A stretch of DNA of 64,000 nucleotides from Lobosporangium transversale (Eukaryota; Mortierellomycota; Mortierellomycetes; Mortierellales; Mortierellaceae). Position 1 is the first letter of the stretch. Each line of letters starts with the position of its first letter. Location: assembly GCF_002105155.1 (NCBI RefSeq), contig NW_019028979.1, forward strand, positions 620,001 to 684,000, in the 5' to 3' direction. The notes beneath the pieces are model-generated. The model worked only from the letters and a program-made list of their open reading frames with translations. It made no database searches and was not told the DNA's origin. A program made the translations under genes and the position numbers. This document shows, piece after piece, positions 1-11,825 of this stretch.

Positions 1-148
1 ATCGTAACAAGATTGGGCTCATATTTAAAGAAGGGTCAAATATTTTTCTTCGACTTCTTTCTTTCCTCTCTTCTCATTTCTCTCCAAACATTATCGACAC
101 ATAAGCCTAATATCAATCGTGGGCATTACAGCCTTGCACAGGGAGAAG

Positions 149-2149
149 ATGGTTACCCTTACTAGAGAGCAGATCAAAGATCGTATTCTCGGTTGCTTAT
201 TTGGTGAGAATGATCACAACCTTGAAGCTCTAGTACCATCATTATATCAAGCCGAGGTGACGGTTTACTTATCATTCTTTTTGCTCCTTTTGATTATTGC
301 AGGCAATGCAGTAGGAGATGCATATGGGTTGGCGACAGAATTCATGTCCAAGGAGACTGCCCGGAAACGTTATGGCAATGGACCTATTGCATTTGGTCTA
401 GATCCGGGGTAAGGTCTCTCCGAAGTTGCTGTGCAGGTGCTGAAAGTTAGCTCAATATGTTCTTCAAGTCGGTCATAACTATGATCATGACCATTTCTTT
501 TTTCTTTACTTTGTTGCTTCATCGCTTTTCTAAGCTATCCCATCTGGATTGATTATCATCGCTCAAAATGGGAACGAAACGATTTTACCGACGATACCGA
601 TCAAATGTTGCTTATTCTCCAATCACTACAGCAAACTCAAGACGGCCGACTTCATGCTGCCAACTTTTCCAAGAGGTTAAAGGAATGGAGCATTATCGGT
701 TTTCCAGAGTTGGGCACGCCTCCACGCGGCATTGGCTACACTGTCGGCTCGACGCTTTCCCATAGTGACTTTCGATACAATCCGCATAAGGCCGCATTTG
801 ATGTAAGTGCGGCTCGAAAGAACGACTATCCTCCCAAAAACTCTTGTTTCACATGTACAGGAGGGATTCATGCAATAGCTATTCTCTATGACTAATCTCT
901 GTATACTCGCTGACATACATCTTGGCGTTACAAATCCGATGCCTAGATCTGGGACAGCAAAGGGCGTACACTTGCTGCAAATGGCGCTGTGATGCGAACT
1001 TCAGTGCTTGGTATTGAATCATTTTGGGATGAAGCTAGGGTGGTGGAGAACGCTCTTGCAGCGGCCAAAGTTACTCATGCTGATCCACGCTCCGTAGTGA
1101 GCGCCTTGATAGCATCGGTCCTCATTTCGCGACTGCTACGAGGAGGAGGAGTGGATATTGACCAAGATAGTGCACATGTCTGGAACGCAAGGCTTCAGCA
1201 GGCCCAGTATAAGCAAGAGCTCCTGGACTACTTACGACGCGGGTCATATATCCAGGGCGAGCAATCCTCTAACCCTGCATATGAGCCGGAGACAGAGCAA
1301 AACCTCTTCAAGAATAAAGATAAGAATGCGATCGCTGAATCACGCCTCCAGTCTGCCATGGCAGCATGGACTTCATCACCAGATACTGCTACCCGCAGTT
1401 TCGGGTTGGGGATCGTTGAGAAGGTTGCCAACTTTGTGAAAGGCACGCCTGCAGCCGCTTCCCCCGATAACTGGAACACAGGACGGCCAACTGTCCAACT
1501 GAGAAAGAACATTGGCTGGGGAGGTATAGATCAGGTTGGGGGCAGTCAACCTATGACTGCCTTGGCTAGATCTGTTGTGAACGACTACATCTTTTTGCTC
1601 CGGGAAACGGACTTGATACCGTCCACTATTCGCATCGAAAACAGTGCACAGGGAAACAATGCACTTGATGGTTCTGAGCAGATTCAGCAGGCCCATGATA
1701 AGACACTGGCTTCCATTCAAGATAAGTGGGCCTACGAGCTCGAGTCCCATTGTTTCCCTAACAATTTAGCCCAGCTCGACCTTGGCGAAGGCTCGACGAT
1801 GGGGTATACCTTCAAGTGTGTTGGCGTTGGCTTTTATGCTGTTACCCGCCATGAGGACCCTCAACCAATAGATAGCGCCTATAATGGTCCGGCAGGCCTT
1901 TTTCGTGGCATTATGGAGCAGGTGACGCTAGAAGCCGGCGATGCCGATACTAACGGAGCAGTTGTAGGGTCACTGCTAGGTGCACGATTTGGGATTGAAA
2001 AAGGTATCCCTTCTTCTTGGTGGACGGAGTTACGACATTTTGAGTGGTTGAACCATGAGGTTAATGACTTTGCAGAAAGAGTACTGTTAATGTACGAAGA
2101 CCATGAACAGCGGTTACAGCGACAACAGCAGCAGGACACACAACAATAG
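149..2149 (+). CDS. ADP-ribosylglycohydrolase family protein
   Basis: Member of the ARH/DraG family, Mg2+-dependent enzymes that hydrolyse ADP-ribose from proteins or small molecules. Exon 1 (149-203) joins exon 2 (from 303) to read CLFGNAVGDAYGLATEF, the conserved N-terminal Gly-rich segment. Exon 3 carries FTDDTDQM, the first metal-binding TDDT motif, and ends at 802. Exon 4 (947-2149) contains AANGAVMRTS and, near the C-terminus, DADTNGAVVGSLLGARFG, the second metal-binding DxDTN motif, so both halves of the active site are present. The ATG at 149 is preferred over 119 because family homology begins just after it. Introns 204-302 and 803-946 fit GT-AG. The second intron is uncertain: the good donor at 409 and the acceptor ending at 533 do not keep frame, whereas a weak donor at 396 would. 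The substrate cannot be told from sequence. Confidence 0.88.
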
Positions 2150-3529
2150 ATGTATACTGTAGGATGCGTCAGAAGATGCTATGTCTCTTTTACGCACTTG
2201 AGCAATTCATTTTTTAAATAAATAAATGCATAGTGCGTTATGGGTTGACTAATTTATTTAAATGACGATCTGCATATTCTTTTTTTTCGATGATGGCTCC
2301 TGCAGAGCTATTAGCAATGTTAGGCCTCCACTATGCTAGGCGGAAGGAGCCAGTAGTGCAGGGCATTCGCATAAAGCTGCCATCCTTATTTTAGCCTACG
2401 GTTTGAAGAGTGGTTCCTATCTCATTCTACAAATTGCCGTTCATGCAACCATGCAAAAGTCAACACAATGTAGTACACTAAGGAGACATATAGAGCAGTA
2501 GTGGCTAAACAGCTGCTGAAGAGCTATTTACTCCGGTTACAGAGTTTTCGTGGTATTGAGCGTGGGATAGAACATGGTCTCACAACATTCGTTGCCCTTT
2601 GAGAGGGAAAATTTGGCGCTTGAAGGAGCGTGCTGGAACCATATGTCTCAATCCCCCAATTCCTCCTTGAATTGACTTAGTACTGCATACTTTTTTTTTA
2701 TGTTGCACTGTGGGCTTTCAAAGAAAAGGAAGTATTTGGGCAGAGGTATTTATCAGGCTCCAGTCATAAATACTTTGCTTCCTAGCGGTATATAGGTCCT
2801 TTGTCCTAAAGAATGAGAGGCCAAGCTTTAGACCGCCTTAGAGCTTGAGACAAAGGCATTTCTGGGTATTGAAGCTATTATGGCAAATGAATTCTTGACA
2901 GTTGGATCGCTTGATGCATGGGAGTATCAAAGCAAACTAAAAGCATGTCTTTTTTCCACTGACCAATGCTTGAGACGGGCTGAAGAGCAAAATGCCAGTA
3001 AAGAGGACATGGAATGAGGTTTCACGTTGATGCTTGTGTTAGAGTTGCGCCTGTATTACATAAAAAAAAAACGATATTCAGCGCTTCTTTAGGTGGCATA
3101 AAGGGCATGCGTGCACACATGTTAATTGCGAAAAGCCTCTGTAAACCTTTAAAAGGCCTTGCTTTCGTAGTGTCTAATTGAGTTACATAAATCTATACAT
3201 ACAACTGAACTGATGGCCCTTTTATATCTTTAATTCATTTAGCAACAGAATAACTATAGCAATAAGAGAGCCTTTTGTAATTTAGATACTGCCCCTGGCA
3301 ATAAAGGAATTCTTTTTTTTTTTTATCAGCCATTACTGATCGCTGTCTGTAATTTCCACCTGTGGCAATTCTTGCCTATCCGCGAATTGTGTGTTATGAT
3401 AATTAGTCGCGTTTCGCGTTGGTGGTACATTCCACGTGATTTCATTCTGCCAAATGAGGCAACTCTGCTTTCAGTTCCATCGCTTCATGCCTTCATGCCA
3501 TTGGAACATTAGTATTTCAACTTTTCAGA
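2150..3529. other. Intergenic region between ARH gene and ORC5
   Basis: About 1.4 kb without a supportable reading frame of useful length. It holds short A and T runs and the 3' end of the ARH gene. The last 100 bases carry a CACGTG box at 3433-3438, 97 bases before the ORC5 start. No tRNA-like B box or repeat family was recognised. Confidence 0.6.
3433..3438. promoter_or_regulatory. CACGTG E-box upstream of ORC5
   Basis: Perfect palindromic CACGTG 97 bases before the ORC5 ATG. This core is the binding site of fungal Cbf1-type bHLH factors. The hnRNP and ATP synthase subunit d genes have the same hexamer at a similar distance. Function is inferred from position only. Confidence 0.35.
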
Positions 3530-4531
3530 ATGGCCAATCCATTGCATCGTGAAAAATTACATCATTCTTTTCCAGGCAGAGCAAAGCAAATTGATCAGAT
3601 CCTTAGCTTTATGGGAAAGGTATATTTGTGTGGATTTTTTTCTATTTTTTATTTTATTTTATTTTGGCGTTAATAACTCCTTTTATTAAGAATATCCTAT
3701 TTATTTTTCAAAGCATTCACACCATTTTCATATTATCACTACAATAATCTTTGTAAATGAATTTAAAAGCCCACAGCTCCTACACCGCCAGCTTTATTTA
3801 TCAATGGAAACTCGTCGTTGGGGAAGACATCGGTCGTCAAAGCTATTCTTTCTACTGTATTAGGCGACACTAGTCCCAGCCATTATGCATTCCTGGACTG
3901 TATAGAATGCCATACGCCCCGTCTGATTTTTGAGCATGCCATATATCAATTCCGGCATCCACCTTCTGTACGATGGCGATATCCAGCTGATCTCCATTCT
4001 CAACAACAAGCGGATCAAATCATGGATGGATATGCTCACGCTCAACATACAGCTGAGGCAGATCAAAGTGGTAGTGGTAGCAGCAGAAGTAGTAGTAATG
4101 AGGATGGCAGCTCACCAAGTCAGGATCCACAAATGAGTGATGGCTCTGGAAGGAAGGATATTGACACAGGCACAACTCTTGTCAAGAATGGCGAAGGAAG
4201 ACGGAAGAGGAAGTGGATCCAGGATGAAATCATTACTTCGGGGCCACCCACTTGGGACAAGTGCGAAAACATCAATGAATTTGTGGAGTGGTGTCGGAGG
4301 ATCTGCGCTGATGGCAATGATGGCCAAGGTCATGCTTCAATACACGCTAAGGGCTCAGCATATTCAGAAGAACAACGTCAGCGTAAAGGACAGCATGATA
4401 CCCGTTATCTCGTTCTTGACCGAGCAGAAAGACTGAGAGATAATGCACCAACCTTAATTCCTGTTCTCATGCGTCTCCAAGAGCTCGTAAGTTATTCCTA
4501 TCTAAATCAATTACTTAGTCTTCAAGGCTCC

Positions 4532-4563
<32 letters not shown>

Positions 4564-4660
4564 AGGGAGAGAACTAAGCGGCCATCGTCTTGTATTTTCG
4601 CGCCCTAAATATTGTTAATCTTTCTCACTGCATTTTTGCCTTCGGTACTCTGGGATGCTG

Positions 4661-4693
<33 letters not shown>

Positions 4694-6034
4694 CGCTTCC
4701 TAGACTGGCCGCAATATCTGTGTCATCTTTATCACAAGTATCGTTTGGGAAAAGTTCCGTTCCAAAAATGGGGGATATGAGCCCATCATTATGAACTTTC
4801 CTCAATACTCAAAAGATATGTATAGTAACTGCGGATTGAGTATGATGACAGAAAAGAGGCCCTTTTTTCTTTTATTTTTTAATTATTTCTGATTGATATT
4901 CAGCATTCTTATCAATATGTGTTTTATTCTCATTATTGGGGCTGATTACGCGAGACAATTGCTATTTTAGAACGGGATTTACCTGAGGGCCAAGATAAAG
5001 AGCTGTATATGCGGTTTGTGGATCTGGTTTATAATGTTTTTCAGAGGAACTGTAAGGATCTAAACGAAATTCGGCACTTGGTTGCATTGCTATTCCCATT
5101 GTATATTAAGCCGATAAAGGAAGGCAAAAGTAAGATCTTTGGTTTTTTATTCTTTATTTTTTTTTCAATGGCCGTGAAATATGTTGACCAAAACTCCGCT
5201 TGTTGACTCAAGTTGTTTATCGTTCTACTCCTTTTATTTCATTTAGTCCAAAAGCATGAAGGATTAAAACTTCATCGACATATTCAGGCTTATTTTGTAG
5301 AAGCGATGGATAAACTATACCTTCGGGAGATTTCAAGTACGGAGTGGGTTGATCGCACTTTACTCACTTCTTCAGGATCTTTTAAGAGCAAACATGGAGG
5401 CACTCTTGGAGAATCTTTGATAGCCAGGTCCAGTTCAGAAGCGGCTAAGGATGAGCGGGCGTTGATGAATGCCGTTGATATTCAGAGTATGTCGTTATTT
5501 TACACACACACACACAAAAAAGATTCACTGCTCTATCACATGCCAATATACCTAACTTTTTTTCTTTTTTTTTTAAACTTAGACACATTCGATTTGCCTT
5601 ACTTTACAAAATTCATTTTAATAGCGTCATTTCTCGCGTCTTATAACCCGCCCCGGTTGGATTTGCGATATTTTGCCAAAGTGTCCAATCAAGGTGGCAA
5701 GATGTCCAAGCGCAGCAAGGTGGCTGCTGCCAAGAAGCATGGGCACGAGCAGCTAGGTACGAAATTGAGGCAGCAGTTACTTGGCCCAAAAACGTTTCCA
5801 ATTGAGCGAATGCTGGCCATCTTCTACAGTATATTGGATGAAGAGGTGGAAGAGAACGTGAACGTACACACACAGATCGCATCCTTGGTCTCACTCCGGC
5901 TCCTGCAAAGAGTTACCCCAATGGATAAACTGGACTCTATTAAGTGCAAGTGCAACGTCAGTTATGACACGATCAAAGCAATAGCGAAAAGTATCAAATT
6001 TGACATTGATAGATATCTCTATGATTTTGCATAA
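3530..6034 (+). CDS. ORC5: Origin recognition complex subunit 5
   Basis: AAA+ subunit of the six-protein ORC that marks replication origins and loads MCM helicase. Model: 3530-3619, 3770-4486, 4704-4824, 4971-5129, 5247-5486, 5583-6034, giving 592 aa with all phases consistent. Exon 1 encodes an FPGRAKQIDQI segment typical of ORC5 N-termini. Exon 2 has the Walker A motif NGNSSLGKTS and a Walker B-like YLVLDRAERL. Exon 3 has SIVWEKFRS. Exon 5 has LYLREISSTEW, and exon 6 has LPYFTKFILIASFLASYNP, LLGPKTFPIERMLAIFYSI and the closing FDIDRYLYDFA, all close to animal ORC5. The protein is longer than the usual 430-480 aa because a Ser/Gln/Asp-rich insertion of roughly 90 residues separates Walker A from Walker B. 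The 4825-4970 intron was fixed by phase rather than by a strong donor. It ends 126 bp from the convergent MDH gene. Confidence 0.95.
4532..4560. repeat. A29 homopolymer in ORC5 intron 2
   Basis: Uninterrupted run of 29 A inside the 4487-4703 intron. The same intron holds a T30 run, so the transcript could fold on itself. Confidence 0.95.
4664..4693. repeat. T30 homopolymer in ORC5 intron 2
   Basis: Run of 30 T ending 10 bases before the AG acceptor at 4702-4703, where it may double as the polypyrimidine tract. It is complementary to the A29 run at 4532-4560. Confidence 0.95.
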
Positions 6035-6160
6035 ATTCATATTCCTGTCACAATCATAAAGAAACCAACGTTTTTATTCTATTCCAAGGTAAATGGATGT
6101 ATTTGAATAAAAAAAGACTATGAACAAAAATAATGGGATGTGAAAATAGACGAAGAGATT

Positions 6161-7285
6161 CTAAGCCTTGTTGATGAAGCTCTGGCCCTTGGCGATGTTA
6201 CCCTTGAGCTCAGGAATAGCAGCACTGATAAGACCTTTCTCATACTCATTGACATTGCCAACGGGGTGGATCTTCTCAACACCATTGGGACCGAGCTCAA
6301 CGTTGGTGGCAAAGTACTCAACACCCTCCTTGGCGAAGACGTCCGACTTGACAAAAGTAGGCTCAACAATGCCCTTCTTACCAGCAACAGTGGCCTCAAG
6401 GAGAGAGTTGGTGAAGCGAGCACCAGCAAAAGCCATGGAAAGGGTGGCAGAGCCAGCGCCATTCTTGGCCTTTACGACCTCGTCACCACCAAACTGGATG
6501 CGGTGGGTCAAAGCCTTAACCTCCTCCTCAGTGAAGCTATGGCCAGACTGGGACAGAAGAGGAACGATGGTGACACCGGAGTGTCCACCAATGACGGTGA
6601 TCTTGGCCTGATCAGTGGGGACCTTCTTAACCTCAGCGACAAAGCGGGAGGCACGAACAACATCAAGGGTGGTGACACCGAAGATTCTATCATGTCGACA
6701 ATAAGCAATGAATGAAATAGTGTTAGAATAACCGCAGAGTATTTAAGTGGTGTAAGGACTGCAAATATAGCTTTTTTATTTACCTCTTGGGGTCAAAGAC
6801 ACCAGCTTTCTTGAAGACCTCAGCAACGATTGGGACGGTCGAGTTGACGGGGTTGGCAATGACCAAAACATGGGCCTTAGGGCAGTGCCTGAAACACATA
6901 AAAAAAATTATGTTTGCAGTCACATTAAGGGTCTGTCCTTCCCTCTTTGTGTTCTGTGTGCAGCTCTAACATAATTGAATTCACTTACTCAGCGCAGGCC
7001 TGAGCCAAATCGCGGACGATAGAGGCGTTGGTGTTGAAGAGATCATCACGAGTCATACCAGGCTTGCGTGGAACACCGGCTATGACAGGTAAATGAAAGG
7101 ATAAAGAGAAAAAAATGGTTAACATGGTGATAAGCAATATGATCACTTAAGCATGTTCTATTGATGTTATAGTCATATAGGATTTTAAGACAAGGTCGTA
7201 CCAGGGATGACAACAACTTCGCAGCCAGTAAGGGCCTCCTTAAGACCATTGTTGTCAGGAGTATGGCCAGTGACCTGCATTAATT

Positions 7286-7334
<49 letters not shown>

Positions 7335-8157
7335 GAGCATTCGATATGAAAATAGATCCCCTTAAAAATTTCTCCATATCTTTGCAAGCACTGTCCATAT
7401 GTAATGGTGACGATTCTGACGATGCGACTTGAGAAAATCCAAGTCGGAGATTTTGGCGAAACTTTGTCACTTCCAGATTAACCGGCGGAAGAGTAAGCCC
7501 GACAAAGCTCAGCATGAATATTTTCAAGAGGCCCATCCCTTATGCTACTGAAAATATTTTAATATTCATCTCAAAAAGGCTTACCTTTGAGTCAGTGTTG
7601 ATGTGGCTCAAATCAGCAGCAACACCGGGGGTGTTGACAATGTCGTAGAGAGAGAGATGAGAGATCAAGCTCGACTGCTTAAGGAGGAGCGACAAAGGCT
7701 GACCAATACCACCGGCAGCACCAAGAACAGCAACCCTAAAGTATGAAATAACGAATAGATCAATAGATTGTGAGGTGGGTGAGCATATTGTTAGGACCGC
7801 CGTAGAGGGTAGATCATTGGCACACACGATTATCACTAGCGTCTGCTTTTTTTAAAAATATATATATATTTATTTCAAAAGAAAACTTACTTGGCAGCGT
7901 TCTACAAAAGCCGTGTAATAGTATAAAACACGTGTTTAGAACATCAAAAGCAGGCCAAATGACAGGGAATAAAAAAAAAAAAAAAAAAAAACAATGAATA
8001 GAATGAGATCAGTGCATGTCAATGACTACAGTTTATTAATGTCCAAGTCAAACAGTAAAGCCTTTATCAAATCAGGTTGTGAGCGAGCGCGTACCGAAGA
8101 TGCAGAAGTTGAGAAAGCGCGTTTAGCGATAGAGGAGATCTGACGGGTGGCGAACAT
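6161..8157 (-). CDS. MDH1: Malate dehydrogenase, mitochondrial
   Basis: NAD-dependent interconversion of malate and oxaloacetate in the TCA cycle. Seven coding exons on the minus strand: 8157-8095, 7901-7891, 7735-7585, 7274-7202, 7079-6989, 6888-6784, 6686-6161, giving 339 aa with all phases closing. Exon 1 encodes a basic, Ser-rich presequence without acidic residues ([20 protein letters not shown]), typical of matrix targeting. The second coding exon is only 11 nt and restores NAAK before the nucleotide-binding motif [13 protein letters not shown]. Later landmarks are [27 protein letters not shown], and [14 protein letters not shown] with the catalytic His. The length matches mitochondrial MDHs. 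Introns carry a T32A16 palindrome (7287-7334) and an A21 run (7971-7991). A pyrimidine-rich leader on the coding strand precedes the start, and a CACGTG box lies at 8395-8400. Confidence 0.97.
7287..7334. repeat. T32-A16 palindromic homopolymer pair
   Basis: Thirty-two T directly followed by sixteen A within the MDH intron 7584-7275. It is self-complementary over 16 bp and could extrude as a hairpin in DNA or RNA. The run lies about 13 bases from the intron's 3' splice site on the minus strand. Confidence 0.95.
7891..7901 (-). other. 11-nt microexon of MDH
   Basis: Internal coding exon of 11 nt flanked by TAG upstream and GTAAGT downstream on the minus strand. Including it restores both phase and the conserved residues N-A-A-K. 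Skipping it would shift the frame and remove the lead-in to the Rossmann fold. Confidence 0.88.
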
Positions 8158-8652
8158 GGCTGCTTGTTTGAGTAGAGTGGAGTGAAGGGTGGTGAAAGTG
8201 ATGAAAAAGAAGAAAGAAAGTGTAAGAGAGAGAATTAACCAGGAATAAAAAAAGAAAAAAGAAAAAAAGACTGGGGAAATTGTCCAATTGCGGGAAGATC
8301 GGGTTCCATCGCAGCAGCCATAATGACCAGCCAATCAATTCTCAGAGAAACTTTCCCTCTGTTGCTGTCAGTGAGAGCTTGGAGTCTAAACTTACACGTG
8401 ACAGTGCACCCACCCCTAGAAAGGACAAGCCGAGGGTCCAAAAGCAATTATTGAATATGAACCTTATCGGCAACGTGATATGTATCAGGCACATGCATTG
8501 TTTTATTCGTGTATCAAGCCGTGTTGGTAGCAATGTTACTGTTGGATATACTGATAGATCATAAATATCTCCAGAAAATAAAAGAGTATCTTGATCTGCC
8601 TATAACATGAACGTGTCATATTATATGGGAATGTGTATACATATCATGTCTA
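8158..8652. other. Spacer between MDH start and metacaspase stop
   Basis: About 495 bp holding the MDH promoter. It has a purine-rich plus strand (pyrimidine-rich leader on the coding strand) at about 8160-8280 and a CACGTG box at 8395-8400. The short reading frames across it show no recognisable protein. Confidence 0.6.
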
Positions 8653-10839
8653 TTACAAAAAGAACAACTCCGCCATGTTCTTCGGGCGCGATGAGCTCAA
8701 TTGAGGCTTCTGCTTGTACTTCTCCCGCATCAGATCACGGATGCTATTAAGGAAATCCTGGTATGTTTGCACAGAATTTTCGCGGTAACTATGGATGTGT
8801 AATCACGAAAACAAAAAAAAAAATAAAAAAATAAAAAAAAAATGAGTATTCATTCATGATAGTCATGATGGGAAAAGCAATAAAATCAATTTGCTACCTC
8901 TTGGTGAATGCGTAGGTCATTGCGCCATTCGCGGACGAGGTCTTTCCTCGAGTGACGCTCACATCAGCGGATGTTTCGTCGTCTTTACATCTATAATGTA
9001 GCCATAAAGAAATTCGCCATCATTTCAAAGGGTTATGACATTAAGTTAATTAATAGTAGATAATAGAATTCAAGAAAATTATATCCTTAGTTCCAGATAA
9101 CCGTTGATTCCATTGATATTGATGCCGTAACCACGCATACTATCAACAATAATAGTGGTGAAATTAAGAAAACCTACCCACTAAACATGACTACATCTGC
9201 GTCATGGACAGCCTTAAGCTTGACCTGGAGTTCAAACTTTTCTTTCTCCTCCTTCAGCTTCACCCATTTTGCCTGGAGATTCTTAAGCGCTTCTGGATCA
9301 AAGTTGCCTGAGACGAGTTCATGACCTAGATTAGCAAGAGCGTCTGAACCCCGAATGTAGCCGGTTCCCGTATAGATGTATGGCAGGTCCAAAGCAGATC
9401 CTGAGTGGCAGCAATCAAATAAAACCGTCAGACGGACACCTGGGGGCAATGCCTTGACCAGAATCATGTGCAACTCCTAAACAACCATTCAAATAAAAAG
9501 TATATGATACTAAGTTAAAAAAAAAAAAAAAAAAAAGGAAAAATAATAACAATACGTATCATCTAAGGACTCCTTACATCGTCTATAATCACCCCATTCT
9601 CTTTATGATCAAGAGGGAAAATGCAGTTGTCATAGTCTCCAACCTCATCGTCATCGAGATCCAGAACTTGACCCCCATGTCCAGAATAATGCAAGAAAAG
9701 TCTATTGGTTTAGGTCAAACATCAATTATGTGTTTTTTTTTTTTTTTTTTGCGACCCACCCATTCCTCAGAAGCTTGTACTTACGAGTCATCTTTCTGAG
9801 CACCATGAAGTAACCATTTGAGATTCTCAATAATATTCTCGCGAGTGGGCATCCAAGGGGTGTCGACTTGATCGTCTGTGAGAACGCGGATATTCTCTTC
9901 TTTGAAGTTAAAACCCAAAAGGAAATCTTTCATGACCGCAGTGTCGTTGATACAACCTGAAATAATAAAATGCACTTGAAAAGATGAGACCTGTCTTCTA
10001 TTCTCTAAATTGTCTCGACTTATTATACGAATAATTAGAAATTCACTGAGTTTACCTTGCAGAGGGTTAGGGCGACCAGTGTAATTGATCCCAATTAGAA
10101 GCGCACGACGTTCTCCAGTGCATTTGGAGAGTGACTGTGCAGAACCGTTTGAATGCTTGACTTTCATTGATTGAACAAGCACCTCTTTGACTGTATCGGT
10201 GCCTGATTTAATTACCTCTTTAACCTCAGTCTTAGTCTCGGACACAGGAATGGATGGCAATGGCTTGTCAGACTTTGAGGAACGGCGTGAAAGCTAGTTG
10301 TATGCAGATAAGGTAAGTAAAAAAGGCTTCAATATATTAGGGCTACTATTGAGCAGAAACACAATTAGCTTTTTTTTTTTTTGACTCACGCGCTTGAAGA
10401 ACTTTGAGAATGGCGACGAGCCTGAGGACGAAGACGAGGAAGATGTAGTTGTGGTGGTCTTTGTGACCTTGCGACCATCATCATCAATTGTTGACTGCAC
10501 AACGATCGTTGGCTCGTTTTGGATTGCGGTTGCTCCTTGCTCAAAGTTTAGTTTGTTATTGAACTCCTGATGGAGTTCGGGTTGGGCACCATTCTTATCG
10601 CTGGAGCTGTAGCTGGATGAGTGATAGGTCGTCGTGGTGCCATTCTGAGGAATGCCTGCATCGGCAGTCGACACCAATGTAGCGCCCTCAGGGATAGGGG
10701 TTCCCGCAGGGACCTCAACCTGATAGGAATGTGTTATTTTTTTAATAGTTTTCGTGACCTTGCGACCATCTGGCAAAACAGTGACGACTGTTTCCACGTT
10801 CACTATGGGTTCACCGACTTCTCGGGGTTGAGACGACAT
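8653..10839 (-). CDS. Type I metacaspase
   Basis: Caspase-fold cysteine protease, Ca2+-dependent and Arg/Lys-specific in characterised relatives, with roles in stress death and proteostasis. Minus-strand exons begin 10839-10390, 10293-10056, 9956-9785, then the catalytic exons. By this model the catalytic dyad is His295 in HYSGHGGQ and Cys351 in LFDCCHSGS. The p20 start is ERRALLIGINYTGRPNPLQG, and the C-terminus includes YRENSVQTYQDFLNSIRD before the stop at 8653. The first 150 residues are unusual. Instead of a Gln/Asn/Pro-rich prodomain, they are Ser/Thr-rich and contain DGRKVTKT twice (VLPDGRKVTKT and DDDGRKVTKT), ending in a Ser tract and KFFKR. The start is the only upstream in-frame ATG and follows a pyrimidine-rich leader. 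The 3' exon borders near 8800-8990 are approximate. Confidence 0.93.
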
Positions 10840-11790
10840 TTGGAATGGAGGTTTAATGAGAGATGAGTCACGAAAGGAAAAGGATGAGATGAAGAGAGGG
10901 AGAAGAGAAGGCTGTGTAGCAATGAAGTGAAGGGTAGAGAGAAGGGAGGAGGAAGAGGTGAGAAAGAAAAAAGAAAGAAAGAAAGGGGTTGAGGCGGATT
11001 ATGAAGTTGATGGCTGAAAAGACATTTTCCCGGACGGCAAGGCCAACGTTGAAAAAGAGCAGGAGTTGTTGAGCTTATGTGCATGCCTTTGCTATTGGCA
11101 TTGATATCGTTCTCATTGAACAACAATGCAGGTTTTTTTAAAATGGGTTCTTGGAGTGGTTGGAAGATTATAAAAATGTTTGTATTCATGGTGTTGTGTG
11201 GGAACGAACACAGTAAACAACACCAAAGTATTTAAAAGCCGTTACACTAACAGGGCTGTACCTCGGCCTGTTGAACATTGAGAGGGGCACTTCCATGTTC
11301 AACATGCTGGGTTATTGGATTAAAAAACAAAAAGAATCAATTGAGAGCACTTTTCTTTTTTTCCTCTTTTTCTCTGTTCCCCATAACAATGCTCCTTGAA
11401 GGCATGGGTTAAACTTATTCATCTTCTTGCTTAAATAAACCTTCTGCTGTATGCGTCGAATATCCATCCACCTATGCATGTATACGCTTGATGAATATGG
11501 AATAAAAGACGCTATAGACCTAATTACATTTACAGTATTTGCAAGACTAACGTTGCAATCAGAGGAATGGGGACTGGCAAGGATTGATGGGTTCTGCTGT
11601 CAGACGATATTCAGGGCCAAGTACATGCTCATTGCTTGCTCAATGCTTGCTCAATGCTGGGGTGCTGTATCAAGGATGTCTGTATCTGCTAAGACTTTTT
11701 TTTTTTTTTTTTTTTTAACAGGCGAGATGAAAAGGAAAAAGATTTTTCAAAATGTTGCCAATTCATTCACTTGCTTATGTCATTCGTTCC

Positions 11791-11825
<35 letters not shown>

